Notes: generated by a model not told the origin, from the letters alone. 64,000 bases of DNA from Solea solea (GCF_958295425.1 NC_081142.1:20232530-20296529); one strand, 5' to 3'. Counted from the stretch's first letter, positions 11,351-24,078 are shown. Numbers and translations: made by a program.

Positions 11351-13600
11351 GTTATGTGCCGTCTCAGTTGCCTAACAAGTGCTATTAAACTTTCTCTATT
11401 AAATGACAATGTCGATTTTCCTAAAAGATAAAGCACAAACAGTATTAAACAACCTAATTTCATTATTGTGTTATAGAAGGGCTTCAGTAAAATAATTCCG
11501 TCCATCTTTTTTGTCTTGTGACCAAACTCCATTGTGTGTTGTTGTGCTCAAAAACCACAGGGGAAATGGAAAAGTGGAGTAAGACGCTGACTATGAGCTT
11601 ATATCCGCCGACTCTGAGTCACGCGCGTGTTGACTAATCACAAGCTGCAATTCTGATATCTACTTCTTTTTTTCCTCAAAGGGCACTTTGATTTCATGCA
11701 ATCGATGACAGCGTCTTCACTTGCATCAGCGGAGCTTATCAGTGACAGTGTTTCATTACGTGGAGGGAGAAAATCTAGTTTCTCACAACGAACGGCCGAT
11801 TTCACAAGAAGCCGGATGTCTGCGCCTTCCTGTTTTTTAAAACCGGTTGCATGTCACACAGGCACTCAACAATTAGTCAACAGATATTGTCTTTGTGATT
11901 TAAAAGAAAAAGTAATGGTAATTGTCCCTCAGTTTTCTTCATTATTATCATTATTTATGAGGACATTTTCTTTTCTGTTTCTCTGTTTTTTTTTCACACG
12001 ACTTGAATGGAGTGTAAAGTCTTGGCACTGTCAATGCACTTGCTTTGGCGAACATCACTCTTCCGCCAACTAGAACTTGGCACCGGCTCCGTGTTTCCAT
12101 CCTAATGCGGTGGAGGCTTTGCTTGAAACATCCCATCCATTTTCTAACGCCGTGTGCGAGATCTAATTCACCGTCATCTTTAAACAAACCCCAGCACTGA
12201 GTGTGTAGCATGAAAAGGCACGAATGACACAAAGTGTAGTGGTGCGTATTTTTTCTTGTCTGTGTATATTTGTGAGCAACAGAAATCAGATAAACCCTCT
12301 GCAAAGTGAAACTTGAAAGGGCTTTTTGGGGGTTAAGACCTGGTTTTAAGGTTAGGTTAAGAGTTCGAATTAGGTATTTAGGTGTGAAAGTTAAGGTTAA
12401 TAATGCATTAGCATTATGTCGATGATTGTCCTTGTAAGGCTGCTGCGTGAGAATGTGTGTGTTACTGCAAAAAAAAGAAAAACACCTTCTTCCATATAAG
12501 CAGTCTAAATAATTTAATGCAATTGAAATAAATCACTAACATTCAAACAAGCACACTGACACTGCAACACAGGTTCTACTCAAATGATACAATAAATAAA
12601 ACAATGTTTAGCTTTTAAGTTAATCCACTCTTCACGACCCTAAGGATACATTCAAACGACGTGTTTCGGAAAGCAAACGCTCAGGCCTATTTTTAGAGCA
12701 TGCAGTGAGCATGCCCTGCTATGTGTGTGCGCATGCAATGTGAAAACATACTAATTCTATTCCATTTCCACTCAGTTTATTAGACAAAATCACAACTGTT
12801 GACACTCGCACAAGTGTTGCCAGGATTCTTATGTGCTGAAGAGTTAAAGACGACGCCACCATTTGTTTAATGCAGGCGTTTGTTTAGATTATGTCTGTTA
12901 TCATTTAAGAAAAAAAAATAAAAAAAGTACTCATCCCTAGTATTTTCCATGAGAAAAATCCCTTTTACTTTACTTGTTGCATTTTCACCTTAAAGATAAT
13001 AAATATTTTCAACAAAATATCACCCACAGGCAGACTAAATCTAGAAAATAGAATTTTTGACTCTCAAATCAGTCCAATCCAGAAAAACGACAAAGGAAAA
13101 GTACGATTCTCTCTTTAAAAGAATCCCAGTAGTAGCCATCTTCCGCTTCCTGTTGATTTCCTCAGATCTGTCTTGAACAGCTCTTTTCTTTTCTTCCTGA
13201 CAGCTTATCGTATGTCAGTGGCAGTTAAATGCCACCAGTAAATACTGCGCACACTCCCTCTCACACACAACCGCTAATCAACAGATGCATCTTATACATC
13301 CTCTATCGTAATCTGCACAGGAAACACCTCTGCAAAGAAGGCCAAAGGAGGTCCGTTGCACGGTTCGCTCACGCAGCTCCGCGCTCAGTACAGGCGTCCG
13401 TGACCCCGTGGATTCTGTGCCTTATCATCCAATGCACGTGCACGCTGCAGGGTCATAGGTCGAGTCATGGTTTGCGCCTCTCCCTCATTGTGAGGTGTGA
13501 GGCCTCTGTGTGACTCTCCTGCCTTCTTTGTTGTCAGTTCTTCCCCTGGAAGGAGCTCAGACATTCCAGTTATGGATTTCTTTTCTCAACGTCCTTTCTC
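11350..13600. other. Intergenic DNA downstream of the rgs13-like gene
   Basis: No additional exon is recognised. Around 12330-12440 there is a GGTTAAG/GGTTAGG-rich stretch like old repeat DNA. The region left of 13627 should hold the 3' UTR of the rgs13-like gene. Confidence 0.4.
12777..12782 (-). promoter_or_regulatory. Possible poly(A) signal for the rgs13-like gene
   Basis: The minus strand reads AATAAA here, about 845 bp past the stop codon at 13627. It is the nearest canonical hexamer I see downstream of the gene. A single hexamer in AT-rich DNA is weak evidence. Confidence 0.25.
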
Positions 13601-13626
13601 TCCCTCTTAACCCGCTGACTTTGCTT

Positions 13627-15139
13627 TCATCCCTTTGTTGCGTCGGTGGCAAGGCTCTCCAGGAGAGTTCTGTAAACGTCAGAGCGGAGGAACCGCGGGT
13701 ACGAGTCTCTCTCCATCAGCCCGAACACTATCTTCTGAGCGTCGTCAAAGCAGTGCATGGTGGGAGTCTTGACATTCCTTTTGATCTGCTCTCGGGTGTG
13801 ATAGTCGATGTTGATCTGCAATGTGAGACATGAGATAGGAATGAGGGCATCCGAGCCAAGAGCGAGGTTGGAGCAGGCACTTCTGTGCGATACTCAGTAA
13901 GCTCCAATCTCCATTATTCAGTCTGATCTTAGCGTACACAAAGATTCAAGTTCATGTTTAAATGTGTATGAATGGAAAAAGCCCTCTGTGAGTCGCATTA
14001 CCTCTTTAGGAGATTCTGTTTTGATGAACTGCTCGTAAATCTTCTTGGCTCGCGAGGACATTCTGAATGAAGGCCTGATCTTCTTGTAGTCCTCACAGGT
14101 GAGCCAGAACTCAATATTCTCGTCGCTGTACTCGGATTTGAGAAAGCAGCTGAAGGTAGCCAATCCGTCTGAAGAAAACGACAGAGAATATACCAAACGT
14201 GAAGCACAGATGTAGTTCTCCTTAAATCCCTATTCTCACAAATATAACTTTCTGCAGTATTTTCATACTTGGGGGAGAATGCAACCTACATTTAGACTCG
14301 AGAAGCCTTTCCAGTGACTGTGACCATTGTTGGACATCTTCTAAACTTAGCCTGCTGGGAGAGATTGCAAGTTGGATTACTCAAGCAGAATCAAATTTGG
14401 GGGAAAACAAAGCAAAGGGAGAGAACAGCAGAGGCTGCGAGGGAACAGAAGCAGTCCAGTCAAGAAAGCACAGCATTACGGGCTTATCAAATTTGTACAA
14501 AAATGTCAAGTCATGGGATATGATGGTGTGTGCGTGCATGCTGTGCCAAAGCAAACACGCTGTCTCTCGTTCATTTGAATCCTTTCATGATGCCATAGAT
14601 GGAGATGATAGGAGCAGGCTGGCTATTTTAAAACTGAAATGTATGCAAAACACTCCGTAAGTCTCCTTACCTCTCTGAGCCTGATGAGTGTGAGAACATG
14701 CACTGGAGTCGACACATGAAGTCCTTTCCTCTGTGTGAAAATAAGAAATATGTTATCATTTATCCCTTGTCGGAATGTGGTGAGTCTCCGTTAGTGACCA
14801 GAGGAGAGAGTGACGTTAGGTTAGAAAGCATTGTTAACTTTAGGTTATTTCCCGGAAACCTCACCAATGATCTTTATAATACAGTATTTTCCTGTTTGTG
14901 TGTGTGTGGTTTTAGTCCTTCAGGGTTTGATAAGAGAACCTGAAGAAGCAATCCCTGTTAAACATTTACAATGACGGTAAAGAAATACGTTTTTCATGAA
15001 GCACCGAGTTGGCACATTTACTGGAAAGCCCGGCTGCTTAAAGTCAAAGTTTCACTCACATGTTCTTGTTTCTCCTCCTGTCATCTTTGTCCATGATGAA
15101 GTGCTGGGTGTTGAGTGATTCGGTGATTAGGCTGCTCAT
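13627..15139 (-). CDS. rgs13: R4-subfamily RGS protein, rgs13-like, five exons
   Basis: Complete gene on the minus strand. Coding exons are 15139-15060, 14730-14671, 14351-14290, 14168-14002 and 13815-13627 (stop TGA). All introns are GT-AG and phases join cleanly, giving 185 residues. The RGS box covers about residues 62-178. It has SDENIEFW with Glu84-Asn85, INID with Asn125, and RDSYPRFL with Asp160 and Arg164, the positions that contact the G-alpha switch regions in RGS4. The N-terminus is short with a basic stretch (DRRRNKN) and two cysteines (FMCRLQC), which could aid membrane binding. The protein should act as a GTPase-activating protein for Gi/Gq alpha at the plasma membrane. LSLEDVQQW, KYG, SRAKKIY and AQKIV resemble RGS13. 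The start follows a TATA box by about 90 bp. Family assignment is firm; the rgs13 name is by remembered similarity and gene order. Confidence 0.85.
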
Positions 15140-15227
15140 TGTTTGATTAAGTCCACACTCTCAGGTTCTCGATGCTGGTCATGCTGCGGCTGCGAGATAC
15201 TTAGGAGGGTTCCCCCTGCGATGGGGC

Positions 15228-15233
15228 TTTATA
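15228..15233 (-). promoter_or_regulatory. TATA box of the rgs13-like gene
   Basis: The minus strand reads GGTATATAAAGCCCC, a consensus TATAAA about 90 bp upstream of the start codon at 15139. This predicts a transcription start near 15200 and a 5' leader of roughly 60 nt. The DNA just upstream on the plus strand is a long CT tract. Confidence 0.7.
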
Positions 15234-15302
15234 TACCAAGGTTTCCTGTTGCTATGGACTGGGGCTGCTGGGATACATCAGCAGCTCAGCCCAGACTCAA
15301 GA

Positions 15303-15365
15303 GGAAGCACCCCCTTCCTCCCCCTCCCCCTCCTCTTCTCCCTGTTCCTCCTTCTTCTCCTCCTG
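15303..15365. repeat. CT-rich tract next to the rgs13-like promoter
   Basis: The plus strand is almost pure C and T (CCTCCCCCTCCCCCTCC and similar), so the minus strand upstream of the TATA box is purine-rich. Such tracts are common near promoters and can form triplex DNA. Confidence 0.6.
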
Positions 15366-15610
15366 CCTCACTGTCAGAAACAACACATACTCACACTGAA
15401 GTGAATCTATGCCTGCCTCCTCTTGTTGCCTTCCTCGCTCTTATGTCTCTCTGTTTCCTTTCCTCTCCTTTCCATCTGCTGCTGTAAAGTCTTCTGCACA
15501 CTGGACGAGCCAAACAGGCAGTCTCTGGCTGAAAGCAGCCTGTGTTCACATTATTTTTAAAGATGCAAATGACAGTGACTGTGATAGGCAAATTGTGACC
15601 TTCTCCCACT

Positions 15611-15636
15611 GTGTGTGTGTGTGTGTGTGTGTGTGT
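15611..15636. repeat. (GT)13 microsatellite
   Basis: Uninterrupted GT dinucleotides, 13 units. Confidence 0.95.
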
Positions 15637-16073
15637 CTCTGGATCTTATCTGAGATGGGCCGGAAAAAAAAAAGGCAAACCTGTTGAAAACAAATGGAAG
15701 GATCCTCTTCCCGCCTCTCTGCAAGCGAGAAAATGTCAACTTTAATATATATTGATACCACAATTTGGCAGGAACTCGTGCAACTCCAGCCATTTTCAAA
15801 AAAGAAAAAGAAAAAAAGAGGAAACAAAAGAATTGATTGCAACAGAGTCTCAGCGAGGCAACGGGAAGTTATGACGTCATGGCTACTCTCTTGTTTCAGC
15901 TTCGAAACTATTACTTCACTGCTGAAAAACTTGAAACAAGGTCAGAGTCACGAGCTGAATCTTTTCATGAGAGTTAGAAAATGTCCAAGAACAAGTTGTG
16001 TAATGAATAAGGCTACACGGCTAATTCACCTCGAAATGAGAAGAAAACGCGACGTCAAATTCGTTTTTGGTAG

Positions 16074-16112
16074 TGCCCCCTGGTGGCCATTTGCTTTGCC
16101 CCCTGGTGGCCA
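16074..16112 (-). promoter_or_regulatory. Two tandem CTCF-like motifs
   Basis: TGGCCACCAGGGGGCA occurs twice on the minus strand (16074-16089 and 16097-16112), 23 bp apart. Each fits the CTCF core CCACYAGRKGGC. They lie between the first and second RGS genes. The surroundings are repeat-like, so the motif pair could simply be part of a dispersed repeat. Confidence 0.5.
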
Positions 16113-16194
16113 TTCAAGAGAATGTTTGTTTCAGGCACTTCTGCATTGGCTTCACTTTCTGGACCCTCAGATATTCTTCATGTGCAGTCTGTAG

Positions 16195-16590
16195 TGGCAG
16201 CAGAGGATTCTGCTGATGGTTGGAACTGAAAAGAGTGCAAAGTGTGCAAATCGCCAAAATTCAAAGTGGCCGACTTCCTGTTGCGTTGAGGCCATGGTCC
16301 CGATCTGTGTTTTTGTTCCTCTTGGTCTATAACATGTTCCCACCAAGTTTTCGTAAAATTCAGTGCAACTTAAAATTGGCTAATTTTTCACATTAGGGGG
16401 GGCGCTATAGAGCGAGCCCTCGGGCAACACATGGGTTCGGCCAATATGACATTTTCGCCCCAGTTTCCAGAGTTTTTATTCATGTTAATCCCCTCAAAGA
16501 TGACCGCAAAGCCACTGGATAATAATCTGATGATAAAAATACGTTCCATTTGGGCCCTAACTAGTGCCGTCTGACCTTTTTTGTCAAACA
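16195..16590. repeat. Interspersed repeat of a fish type, unclassified
   Basis: It contains CCAAAATTCAAAGTGGCCGA, CTTCCTGTTG, CATGTTCCCACCAAGTTTTC and GGGGGGGCGCTATAGAG. This order recurs in many fish genomes as I recall it. A related stretch is at 31730-31870. Confidence 0.45.
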
Positions 16591-16802
16591 AAAAACTGAT
16601 TTACACAAATGGGCAGATCGACGATCGACTGTTTGATCTATGAGATGAAGTTGTAGTCGTCTCTTTTCAGGGGGACATTCATTGTGCTGCATTTAGTTGT
16701 TGACATAGAAAAACCTACAGATAAGTTCAATCCCTGGATCAAAATCAGCTGAGAGAGCTCGTTAGAATGAGTACACTTGTGGCACTAAACTAAACTAAAT
16801 GA

Positions 16803-17052
16803 ACATATTTGAGGGACGGCTGAGGTAGAGCGAGTTGGAGATTAAGGAAGAGAGTCAAGGTTGAGATGGCTTGGTCACGTGCAGAGGAGGGGATCAGGAC
16901 TATATTGGACAAAGGATTTTGAAGATGGAGTTGCCGGGGTGGAGGAACGAAAAGAGAGGAGGAGGACATGAGGACAGTTGGTGTAACGGAAGAGGACAAG
17001 ATGGAGGCAGATGATCCGCTAAAGGGAGAAGCTGAAAGAAGAAGAAAAAGAA
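16803..17052 (+). mobile_element. 3' end fragment of a non-LTR retrotransposon
   Basis: The plus strand has GGCTTGGTCACGTGCAGAGG, GGAGTTGCCGGGGTGGAGG, GAGGACATGAGGACAGTTGG and ATGATCCGCTAAAG, ending GAAGAAGAAAAAGAAG. These correspond in order to the degenerate C-terminal coding end and tail of a LINE that is very common in fish. Frames are broken. The family name is uncertain. Confidence 0.6.
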
Positions 17053-17059
17053 GAGGGAT

Positions 17060-19740
17060 TGGCTAAAAGTGACACAGTCTTAAGTAAACTGAGTGAAAAA
17101 TGACACCCAGAAGAACATGTTTATTTCTTCATATCGATGCTGACACTGTGTCTGTATGAACCTCTTAAATTTCTGGTCATTGTTAGCGTGTTAAAGCAAC
17201 GGCTAGCAGCTTCTGAAATTCAGTCGCATTTTTAACAGGTTGACCTGTATTTTAAAGGCTTGCATATGTTAGAAAGGAGACTATCTTGACCATTGGTCGA
17301 TGTTTTTTCTCCTAAGAAGGTGTGCAGGTTTTTGTGAAGGTTTTCTCCTGTTGTGAAAGGCTTGCATTCCCCCACTAATTCCGATGTAACAGCGGTATGA
17401 GGATGAATCCGTGAGATAACAAGTAGTCTGATACCCTCTGAGCCAACATGGCTTCTGCCAAAGAATCCCAACAGTCTTGATTGGTTTTGTGTTAAACTGA
17501 GAATATTCAGCTTTACCTTGTCTCCTTCTGTATCACAATGCACTTCTCCAACAGAAGTCACGTGTAACAAAGCTGCTGTAGCACATTTGCAAGAAAGGCG
17601 GTGGAGGACCGACTGCATGCAAATGTAGCCACCCCACAGTCCCTTTCTCCATCCCGGTCAGATGTGGTTCAGCGCATTTGACTCTGAGGTGAGATGCTAT
17701 TGCATACAGAACAACACAGTCTACTGTTCTTCCTCGGCCACAAAACACGGGTAATATAATAGCGTGACGTCCGATATTTTAGACACAATGTTCTTTGATG
17801 GATGAATTTCATTCAATTTCTGTCATGGTAATTGAGGGATATTTACTATTTAGTGTCAGTTTTACAAGGAGACAATATCCTCTTAAGAAATTCCAGCAAA
17901 AAAATGTAATTACCTATAAATCAAAAACACATGACAGACTTTCTTTATTTTTACATTCAGTTACCCTCACTGTTGAATGCTTTACGCTTTAAGGAAGTGG
18001 AAGAAGATTTACCACAGGAGTGGAGTAGTCACACAAACTTATCCAAGTCTCGTCCTGTTCCCCACCTGATGCCACAGGGCTGCCCTGTTACCAGCTGCCC
18101 TCTGGCTTTGGCTTCACTGTTGCCACTCTCCCTATTTTTGCCCAAACACGGTGAGAAGCACTGAACCAAACACCAAAAACAACGAACGGAAAGCTGTCCC
18201 CCATGTCAGTGTGTTTTGACACGACCTTTGTTTTTTCCCACTCTATGTCTACAGTTACACTATTGCATAACAGAGCGGTGTGCATACACATTATCAATAG
18301 CCTTTAGCATTCAGATCTGGCAGTAAAGTTCCCTGCGTGTAAACAGTCTTGACGAAACAGCACCGTGCCACAGATAGCGCTCACTTCCTTTTTCATTGCC
18401 ATGGTGACCGTGCCGGGGCTTTGGGAAAACAGTGACAGATTGTGTGTGAAGCACAAGTGCGCCGTGTGATGCGGGAGACGTGGGACCTTTGTCGCGTATA
18501 TCAGGAACAGCCCCTCACACCCCAGTGGACCGAGAGTTACTGACGTTTGACACGGAGACTGTGGGCGCTCGGCACAATCGAGATCAGAGCGCGCTTTTTC
18601 TTGTGACACCTGAGAATGTGCTCCAAATGTATGACATTTATATGCAATTTTATTTTAAACACAACACTGGAAACAAACTGTGTGTTCATTCCAAATTGAA
18701 GCATTATTAAACTTAAGATGAAAGCTGTATAATCCCCAACCCAAAAAAAACAATTTAATCCCAGTTTTGTCAGGGTTATGGTTAAGTTAAAGTTTAAGGT
18801 AAAGTCTCAGGAAGATAAGTCGTGACATCCAGTCATAATTTACTGTGACTTCAAAATAAGTTGAACCTTTTATTAACAGGGAAAAAAAAAGGACGATCCT
18901 CATTAATTCATGCACAGTTTTTCAGGTTGTATCTGTGAAGTAAAGCAGCTGTGCATCGCTGTCTGTGTGTGATGAGATTATTCTCCTAACAAGGCAGCAC
19001 ATTCAGACCGATCTGTTACGCACCAGGTTGTCTGATGACTCCGGTGTTGTCGTTTAAGCCCCGGGGTTATTATTAGCTGCCTCAGTACTCCCTTTTTAAG
19101 GCACACTTTTTAGGAATAAGGCCATTTACAGAACAGAGTAGGATCAAGGGTTACTGCAGGGTTACTTTTTTCCACTTTGGTTAACCCTTAGTGCTGCTGC
19201 GTGGAATCATCTGTGCACCTAATGAGAGGTTATATCACACATGTGACCAAAAACAGACACTCCTTGCCGGGTGAGCTATGGAAACTCTTCTTTATAGTCA
19301 TGCCCATCCACACACACGTCCCGTTAGTCAATCAGATAAATATAAACTCAGACTTCTGACTATGAGGAGAAGGAAGATACAAGACTGTCCATTAATGCCC
19401 ATTTATGGAGCTCTGAGGTTTTATTCTGCACATCAGAAAGCACGTATCGTTCCGTATCATTTCTCACACCGTTCTCACAAGCCGACACTTTCACTTAACG
19501 CATTTTAAACAATAATGAACTCCGCAGAGTCGTCTAAAACGCTCACATACTGTGCATGCAATCGTTATTTCTCCCCTACATACGAGCACATTGTCCCACT
19601 TACATTTACTTTTCTTCATCATTTTGAAACATGGCTCCAGTTTGCTTCCAAACTTAAAGAACACTACTAAAGAACACTACTCAGAAACAGAAAGATGTGC
19701 CAATTGAAATGCAATGTGGACCCGGCGACTTTGACGGAAC
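17060..19740. other. Intergenic DNA between the first two RGS genes
   Basis: No exon is recognised. Open frames up to 128 codons (17232-17618, minus) show no family motifs. The last few hundred bases up to 19745 should include the 3' UTR of the second RGS gene. Confidence 0.45.
19420..19425 (-). promoter_or_regulatory. Possible poly(A) signal of the second RGS gene
   Basis: The minus strand reads AATAAA about 320 bp past the stop codon at 19746, a reasonable distance for a short 3' UTR. No cleavage-site support can be seen from sequence. Confidence 0.35.
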
Positions 19741-19745
19741 AGCGG

Positions 19746-22217
19746 CTAAATGTACCACATAGACCCGGATTTGAGCTTCAGACTACGGTACGCGTCTGAG
19801 AGCAGGAATCTGGGGCAAGAGTCTCTTTCCATCAGCAGGTAAACATGTTTCTGGGCCTCGTCGAAGCATGAGCGGCTCGGTTTCCACAAAGATTTCTTGA
19901 TGTTCTCCCTAATGTGGTGGTCGACATTGATCTGGAAGACAGAACAATGAAGAAATGTCAATATGCTGTGTATGTGAAGAAGACGCTTAAAAACAATCCT
20001 TTTATGAAGCTATCCGCTCTCTGACTCTTCAGACATCGTCTTCGAGTACCTAGATGAGAACTCTTCCTCCTTCCTTATTTTTGTTAGTCTTGTGAAAACA
20101 CAGCACCGGCCAGTAGGGAAGTATTAAAATAGCATTCAGTCCCTCCTTAAAAGAACATTGTGCGATATTATCAAACCACTCTTTCAGACACCCTCGCCGT
20201 TGGACGTGTTATGTCTCCTTGCAATTCAAACAATCAGGAAATTGCAACCTTGCCATCACCAGTGGCACGAAACCAAACAATGTGCTGCTTTAGATTTGTT
20301 TTTGAGTCAATGGATGAGCCGTTCAACCGAAATTCAAGAATTCCAACGTCGTAACTAATGCACAAAACATTCAGTTTGCCATTTTGACAAATAGCAAGTA
20401 TTTAAAACATCAATGTTTGGCGTTTCGAATGTTTGCTGCATTCCATTCCATTCAAGTGCAGCGGGTTGCCAGATTTTCCGGAATACGGAAAATAAGACGC
20501 TGCCTTTATTCCACTGTGTTGTACTGTGTTTATGGACAATCGCACACACAAACATAAACTCGTGTGTATTGCTTCATGGATTTAGAGTTAGCGAGATGCC
20601 TCTTCACCTCAGTGCAATAACAGTGAAAAAACACACAACATCTACTACCACAGACCGTTATTTTAATCAGTTGTCATCCATATTGCATCATATTTATTGA
20701 TAATGTGAGGGGTCAACGCTCGTGTGTTGCAATGTTACTCTCCCCTATTTTGTAATATTAGTTTGAAACATGTGGTTCATATTTGGAGAAACAGAAGAGG
20801 TTAAGGGGGCGAAGATTTTTTGTGTAGAGTTTTGTGTGAAGTTGTTGTTCAGTCAGATCACTTCAATGTGATGAACCACCGACCCCTGAGCGACTGACCT
20901 CTCTGCACGCCATGGGACGGATGAACTCGGTGTAGATCTCCTCTGCTTTCCAGTGAAGTTTGTCCGGCGAGTCGGTCGATCTGAAGTCTTCACACGCGAG
21001 CCAGAACTCAATGTTTTCCTCGCTGAACTCGGACTGCAGAAACGTGTGGAATGCTGCTAAATACTCTGAGGGAAAAGATTTGAGAAGTATGTTAAAAGTG
21101 TGTTTTCCCTCATCGGTTAGAATTCCAGAAAGAACTGTCGAATGACATCATGCTATTTTGATTGAGCCTGTGAGCTTCACATGACTCTCTGTGTTTCTCA
21201 ATAACCGTGACAGTGACATTTTTACGCTGCACAGAGGAAGTGATTTATTTTACGTCACGAGAGACAGAGGTAACGGCAACATTGCACTAGTTTAGCTTTG
21301 CATAGAAACTCGCGTGATTTAATTTCAGAATATAAACAGACATGGAGGTGGATTGTCAGCATCGCGTGCTGCGACGTTTCGTGCTGAAAAACGCAAAATA
21401 ACTTGTGGATGAAGCCACGGCTGAGAAGACAGTATCAACTTATCTTGTACAAGTTACGGTTCCAAACAATTTGAAATCAGGAAGACCGAACTGACGTTAG
21501 TAGTGTGTCTGTTAATCCCTCACAATACAGGAACATTTGGCCAGATAATCTGTTCAAATCAGCCAGATCACGGCTGATGGGATAAACACCTCTTGTCCCC
21601 ACCCACCCCTGTGCTACCAGTGTAGACACTCAAACACTCCCTCAGCATGGTCTGATAGTATTGCTTGACAGAGCCTGTTTTCACATGAAGGTACGTAGCA
21701 AACAAATACTCATTACATTGTTTCTGTTCACAAACAACATTACAACATCAACAATGACAAAAAGCACACAAACAGACAACAAAAGTTACACACTGCATCT
21801 TTAAATGTGTTTTCAAAAACATACTTTTATCCTGTAACAGTTTTTCCAGAGTTGGGTAGAGTTCATGGTCGGTCTGCCAACTGCAATATAAGGATAGATA
21901 ATAAGAATTATCCTACAGTATATATACATACATTCAAGTTATTCTAATAGTACAACGCAAATTACCCGGGTTTTGAAGGATATGGCCCATCGTTTATTTT
22001 CTGCACCTTTAGGCCCTGGATGTCTGTCTTACGCCTCTTATAATTAAGAACAATATCAATCCTGCAAAACACACGGCAATCAAATTCAATACCAAGTTTC
22101 CCCCAAACGCCCTCCGACTGTCAGACTGTCGCGCGCTTACCTTCTGGGCCGCTTCACATTTTGCATCAGATCCCTGATCTCATAAAACCGAATCTTTGAA
22201 AACAAAAGTTTCGGCAT
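19746..22217 (-). CDS. Divergent R4-subfamily RGS protein, possibly rgs1, five exons
   Basis: Complete gene on the minus strand. Coding exons are 22217-22141, 22061-21966, 21880-21825, 21065-20899 and 19931-19746 (stop TAG). All introns are GT-AG and phases fit, giving 193 residues. The N-terminus (MPKLLFSKIRFYEIRD) is followed by a basic segment, KRPRR to YKRRK, likely for membrane association. The RGS box starts near residue 68 and has FLQSEFSEENIEFWLACED with Glu93-Asn94, INVD with Asn134, and RDSCPRFLLSD with Asp169 and Arg173. The sequence is divergent: the first helix lacks the usual Trp-x-x-Ser motif (YPTLEKLL instead), MACRE replaces the common APKE, Cys171 replaces Tyr, and the small third exon is 56 nt rather than 62. 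It lies between rgs21-like and rgs13-like genes, where RGS1 sits in other vertebrates. The family is certain; the rgs1 name is an inference from position. Confidence 0.85.
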
Positions 22218-22316
22218 TTTAACATCGTTTGTTAAGCGTTTGTTAAAAGGAAATCCTGTGAGGAGTCCCAGTTGTTGGACGTGTCGGTGAACAGGCGCTG
22301 TTTCCTCCTGTGTTCA

Positions 22317-22323
22317 CTTTTAA
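22317..22323 (-). promoter_or_regulatory. TATA-like element upstream of the second RGS gene
   Basis: The minus strand reads TTAAAAG, a weak TATA variant, 100 bp upstream of the start codon at 22217. The spacing resembles that of the TATA box of the neighbouring RGS gene, which is the main support. Confidence 0.3.
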
Positions 22324-22329
22324 CAAGGC

Positions 22330-23900
22330 CGGGCAAAGGTGTCATCGCGATGACGGGCGAGGGCCTGCTGGTACAGGTACCTAAATGCCTTTGGGATAAA
22401 CATTCAGCTACTGCTCACACTCACTGTTGTCACTGACTCACCGCTGTAAAATTCCAGGTGAAAGGGCATTTATTTTGACTCCGATTCCTGGAAAAAAATG
22501 GTCATTTGTTGTTGGCTCCGCGTTGCTCATGTATGTACGTGTACATATGGGCATTTTTATGTGGCAAATATTTGAACATGAAAGTCATCAGGAGGACACT
22601 GTGTGGCGGCTCTGAGTGTATTTGATGATACACACCACCACACCACAGAATAGATCCCTGGGCGTGTTCTGCAGGGGTTGTGACCTTTTTTGTGGATTAT
22701 ATGAGGTTGTTGTATTAGCAAAACATGTGAAAATTAATATGCAGTTCAATGACTTATAGAATGTTTGCCTGTTGCCAAAGTCTGACATTTAGAATGTTAA
22801 AGGGCCACTTCACCCCAAAAAGAGACTTTTTTTTACTAATTTCCAGCGATAAAATGTGTTATTTGATCACCAGACAGACACAGGTCTCATTCCCACAACA
22901 GCAGAGGATTGCAAAAATACACTGCCCTGCACCCACTTTGTTTCAGTCAAGTTTTATGAGTAAAAAATCAGTTAAATAAATACAAACTGACCAAATTTAA
23001 TCCAACTTTGGTATACAATGTGAAATGAACAATCACATGTGATTTTAAGTTTATTCCTCATGGACAAAAATGAGTGAAGCAGTGGTTGCAGACCTATTTT
23101 GTCCTGCTTTCATAAAATCTTCTCTCTTGTGACAAAATATAAGCTTCAGAATCATCTGGAATATGAGGACGTGAATGAGCAACCTGTTGTTCAAGGTTTA
23201 ATGTGTTTAAAAGTATTAAATGGGGTTATAAAGCAAACAATATTGAAGTAACTGATAATTGACAGAACAATAATTGTGATGTTAATGTAAAGTGACAGTC
23301 ACGGTCCACTTTATTAGGTACAGAGTGTGTTCAGAGATGGTCTCCTTCATATCTTGGTTGGTTTTGGACGATTCTCTTGTTCTCTGGTTGCGTGTGAAAA
23401 TCCCACTAGATCAAAAACTATTATTATAAATGATGCCATGTTCATAGTCACTTCAATCAACCTTTCTTCTCCATTCTGAGGCTTGGTTTGAAATTCAGCC
23501 GGTCGAGTTGCTGCGTTGTAATTGGTTGATTATTTATCTGTGTTAGCACTTAGCTGTGGAGATGCAGAATGCAGTGGCTGCATGGGGAGTGTGCGTTTGT
23601 AATGGAACAAAAACAGTTATATAAATAAGCAAATGCAAGCTAATAGGAAAGTTTACATCATACTGGTTTGAGTGGGTGTGGGTGTTTATGTGGGTGTGAG
23701 TGGTGCTTTACAGGAGTCCCTCAGGGAGCGCTCTATTGTGGAGACTGTAGGTGTGCTGAAGTGTACAGTAGGTTCTTCTCATACTTTCCACTGTAGACCA
23801 ACAAAAGCTGCACACAAACGTGTTCGGGGCTGTTAAGTGGCCGACACCCTTGATATTATATGCTTGATTGAAGCGTGAGTTCATCGGGGGACGTGAGAAA
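22330..23900. other. Intergenic DNA upstream of the second RGS gene
   Basis: No gene is visible. Near 23302-23325, GGTCCACTTTATTAGGTACA is a hallmark end sequence of a fish DNA-transposon repeat, here only a fragment. Confidence 0.45.
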
Positions 23901-23904
23901 GATG

Positions 23905-24046
23905 AGAGTATGCAAAAAAAGGAGAGAAAAAGAAAGTGACACGGCTACATGATCAGCTTGTGAAATGGCAGATGGTGTTGATGAGGCAGTTTGTATTTAC
24001 CCTTTTTTTTCTATTAATTATATATATATATATATATATATAGATG

Positions 24047-24078
<32 letters not shown>

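Noticed and set aside
1..13600. An rgs2 orthologue expected next to rgs13
   Set aside because: No RGS-box exon (INID, PRFL or EENIEFW motifs) was found on either strand; it is presumably beyond the window or elsewhere.
15694..16194. 166-codon open frame on the plus strand
   Set aside because: It crosses an AT-rich stretch with a poly-Lys run and repeat DNA including the CTCF-like pair, with no recognisable domain. It is opposite in strand to the real genes.
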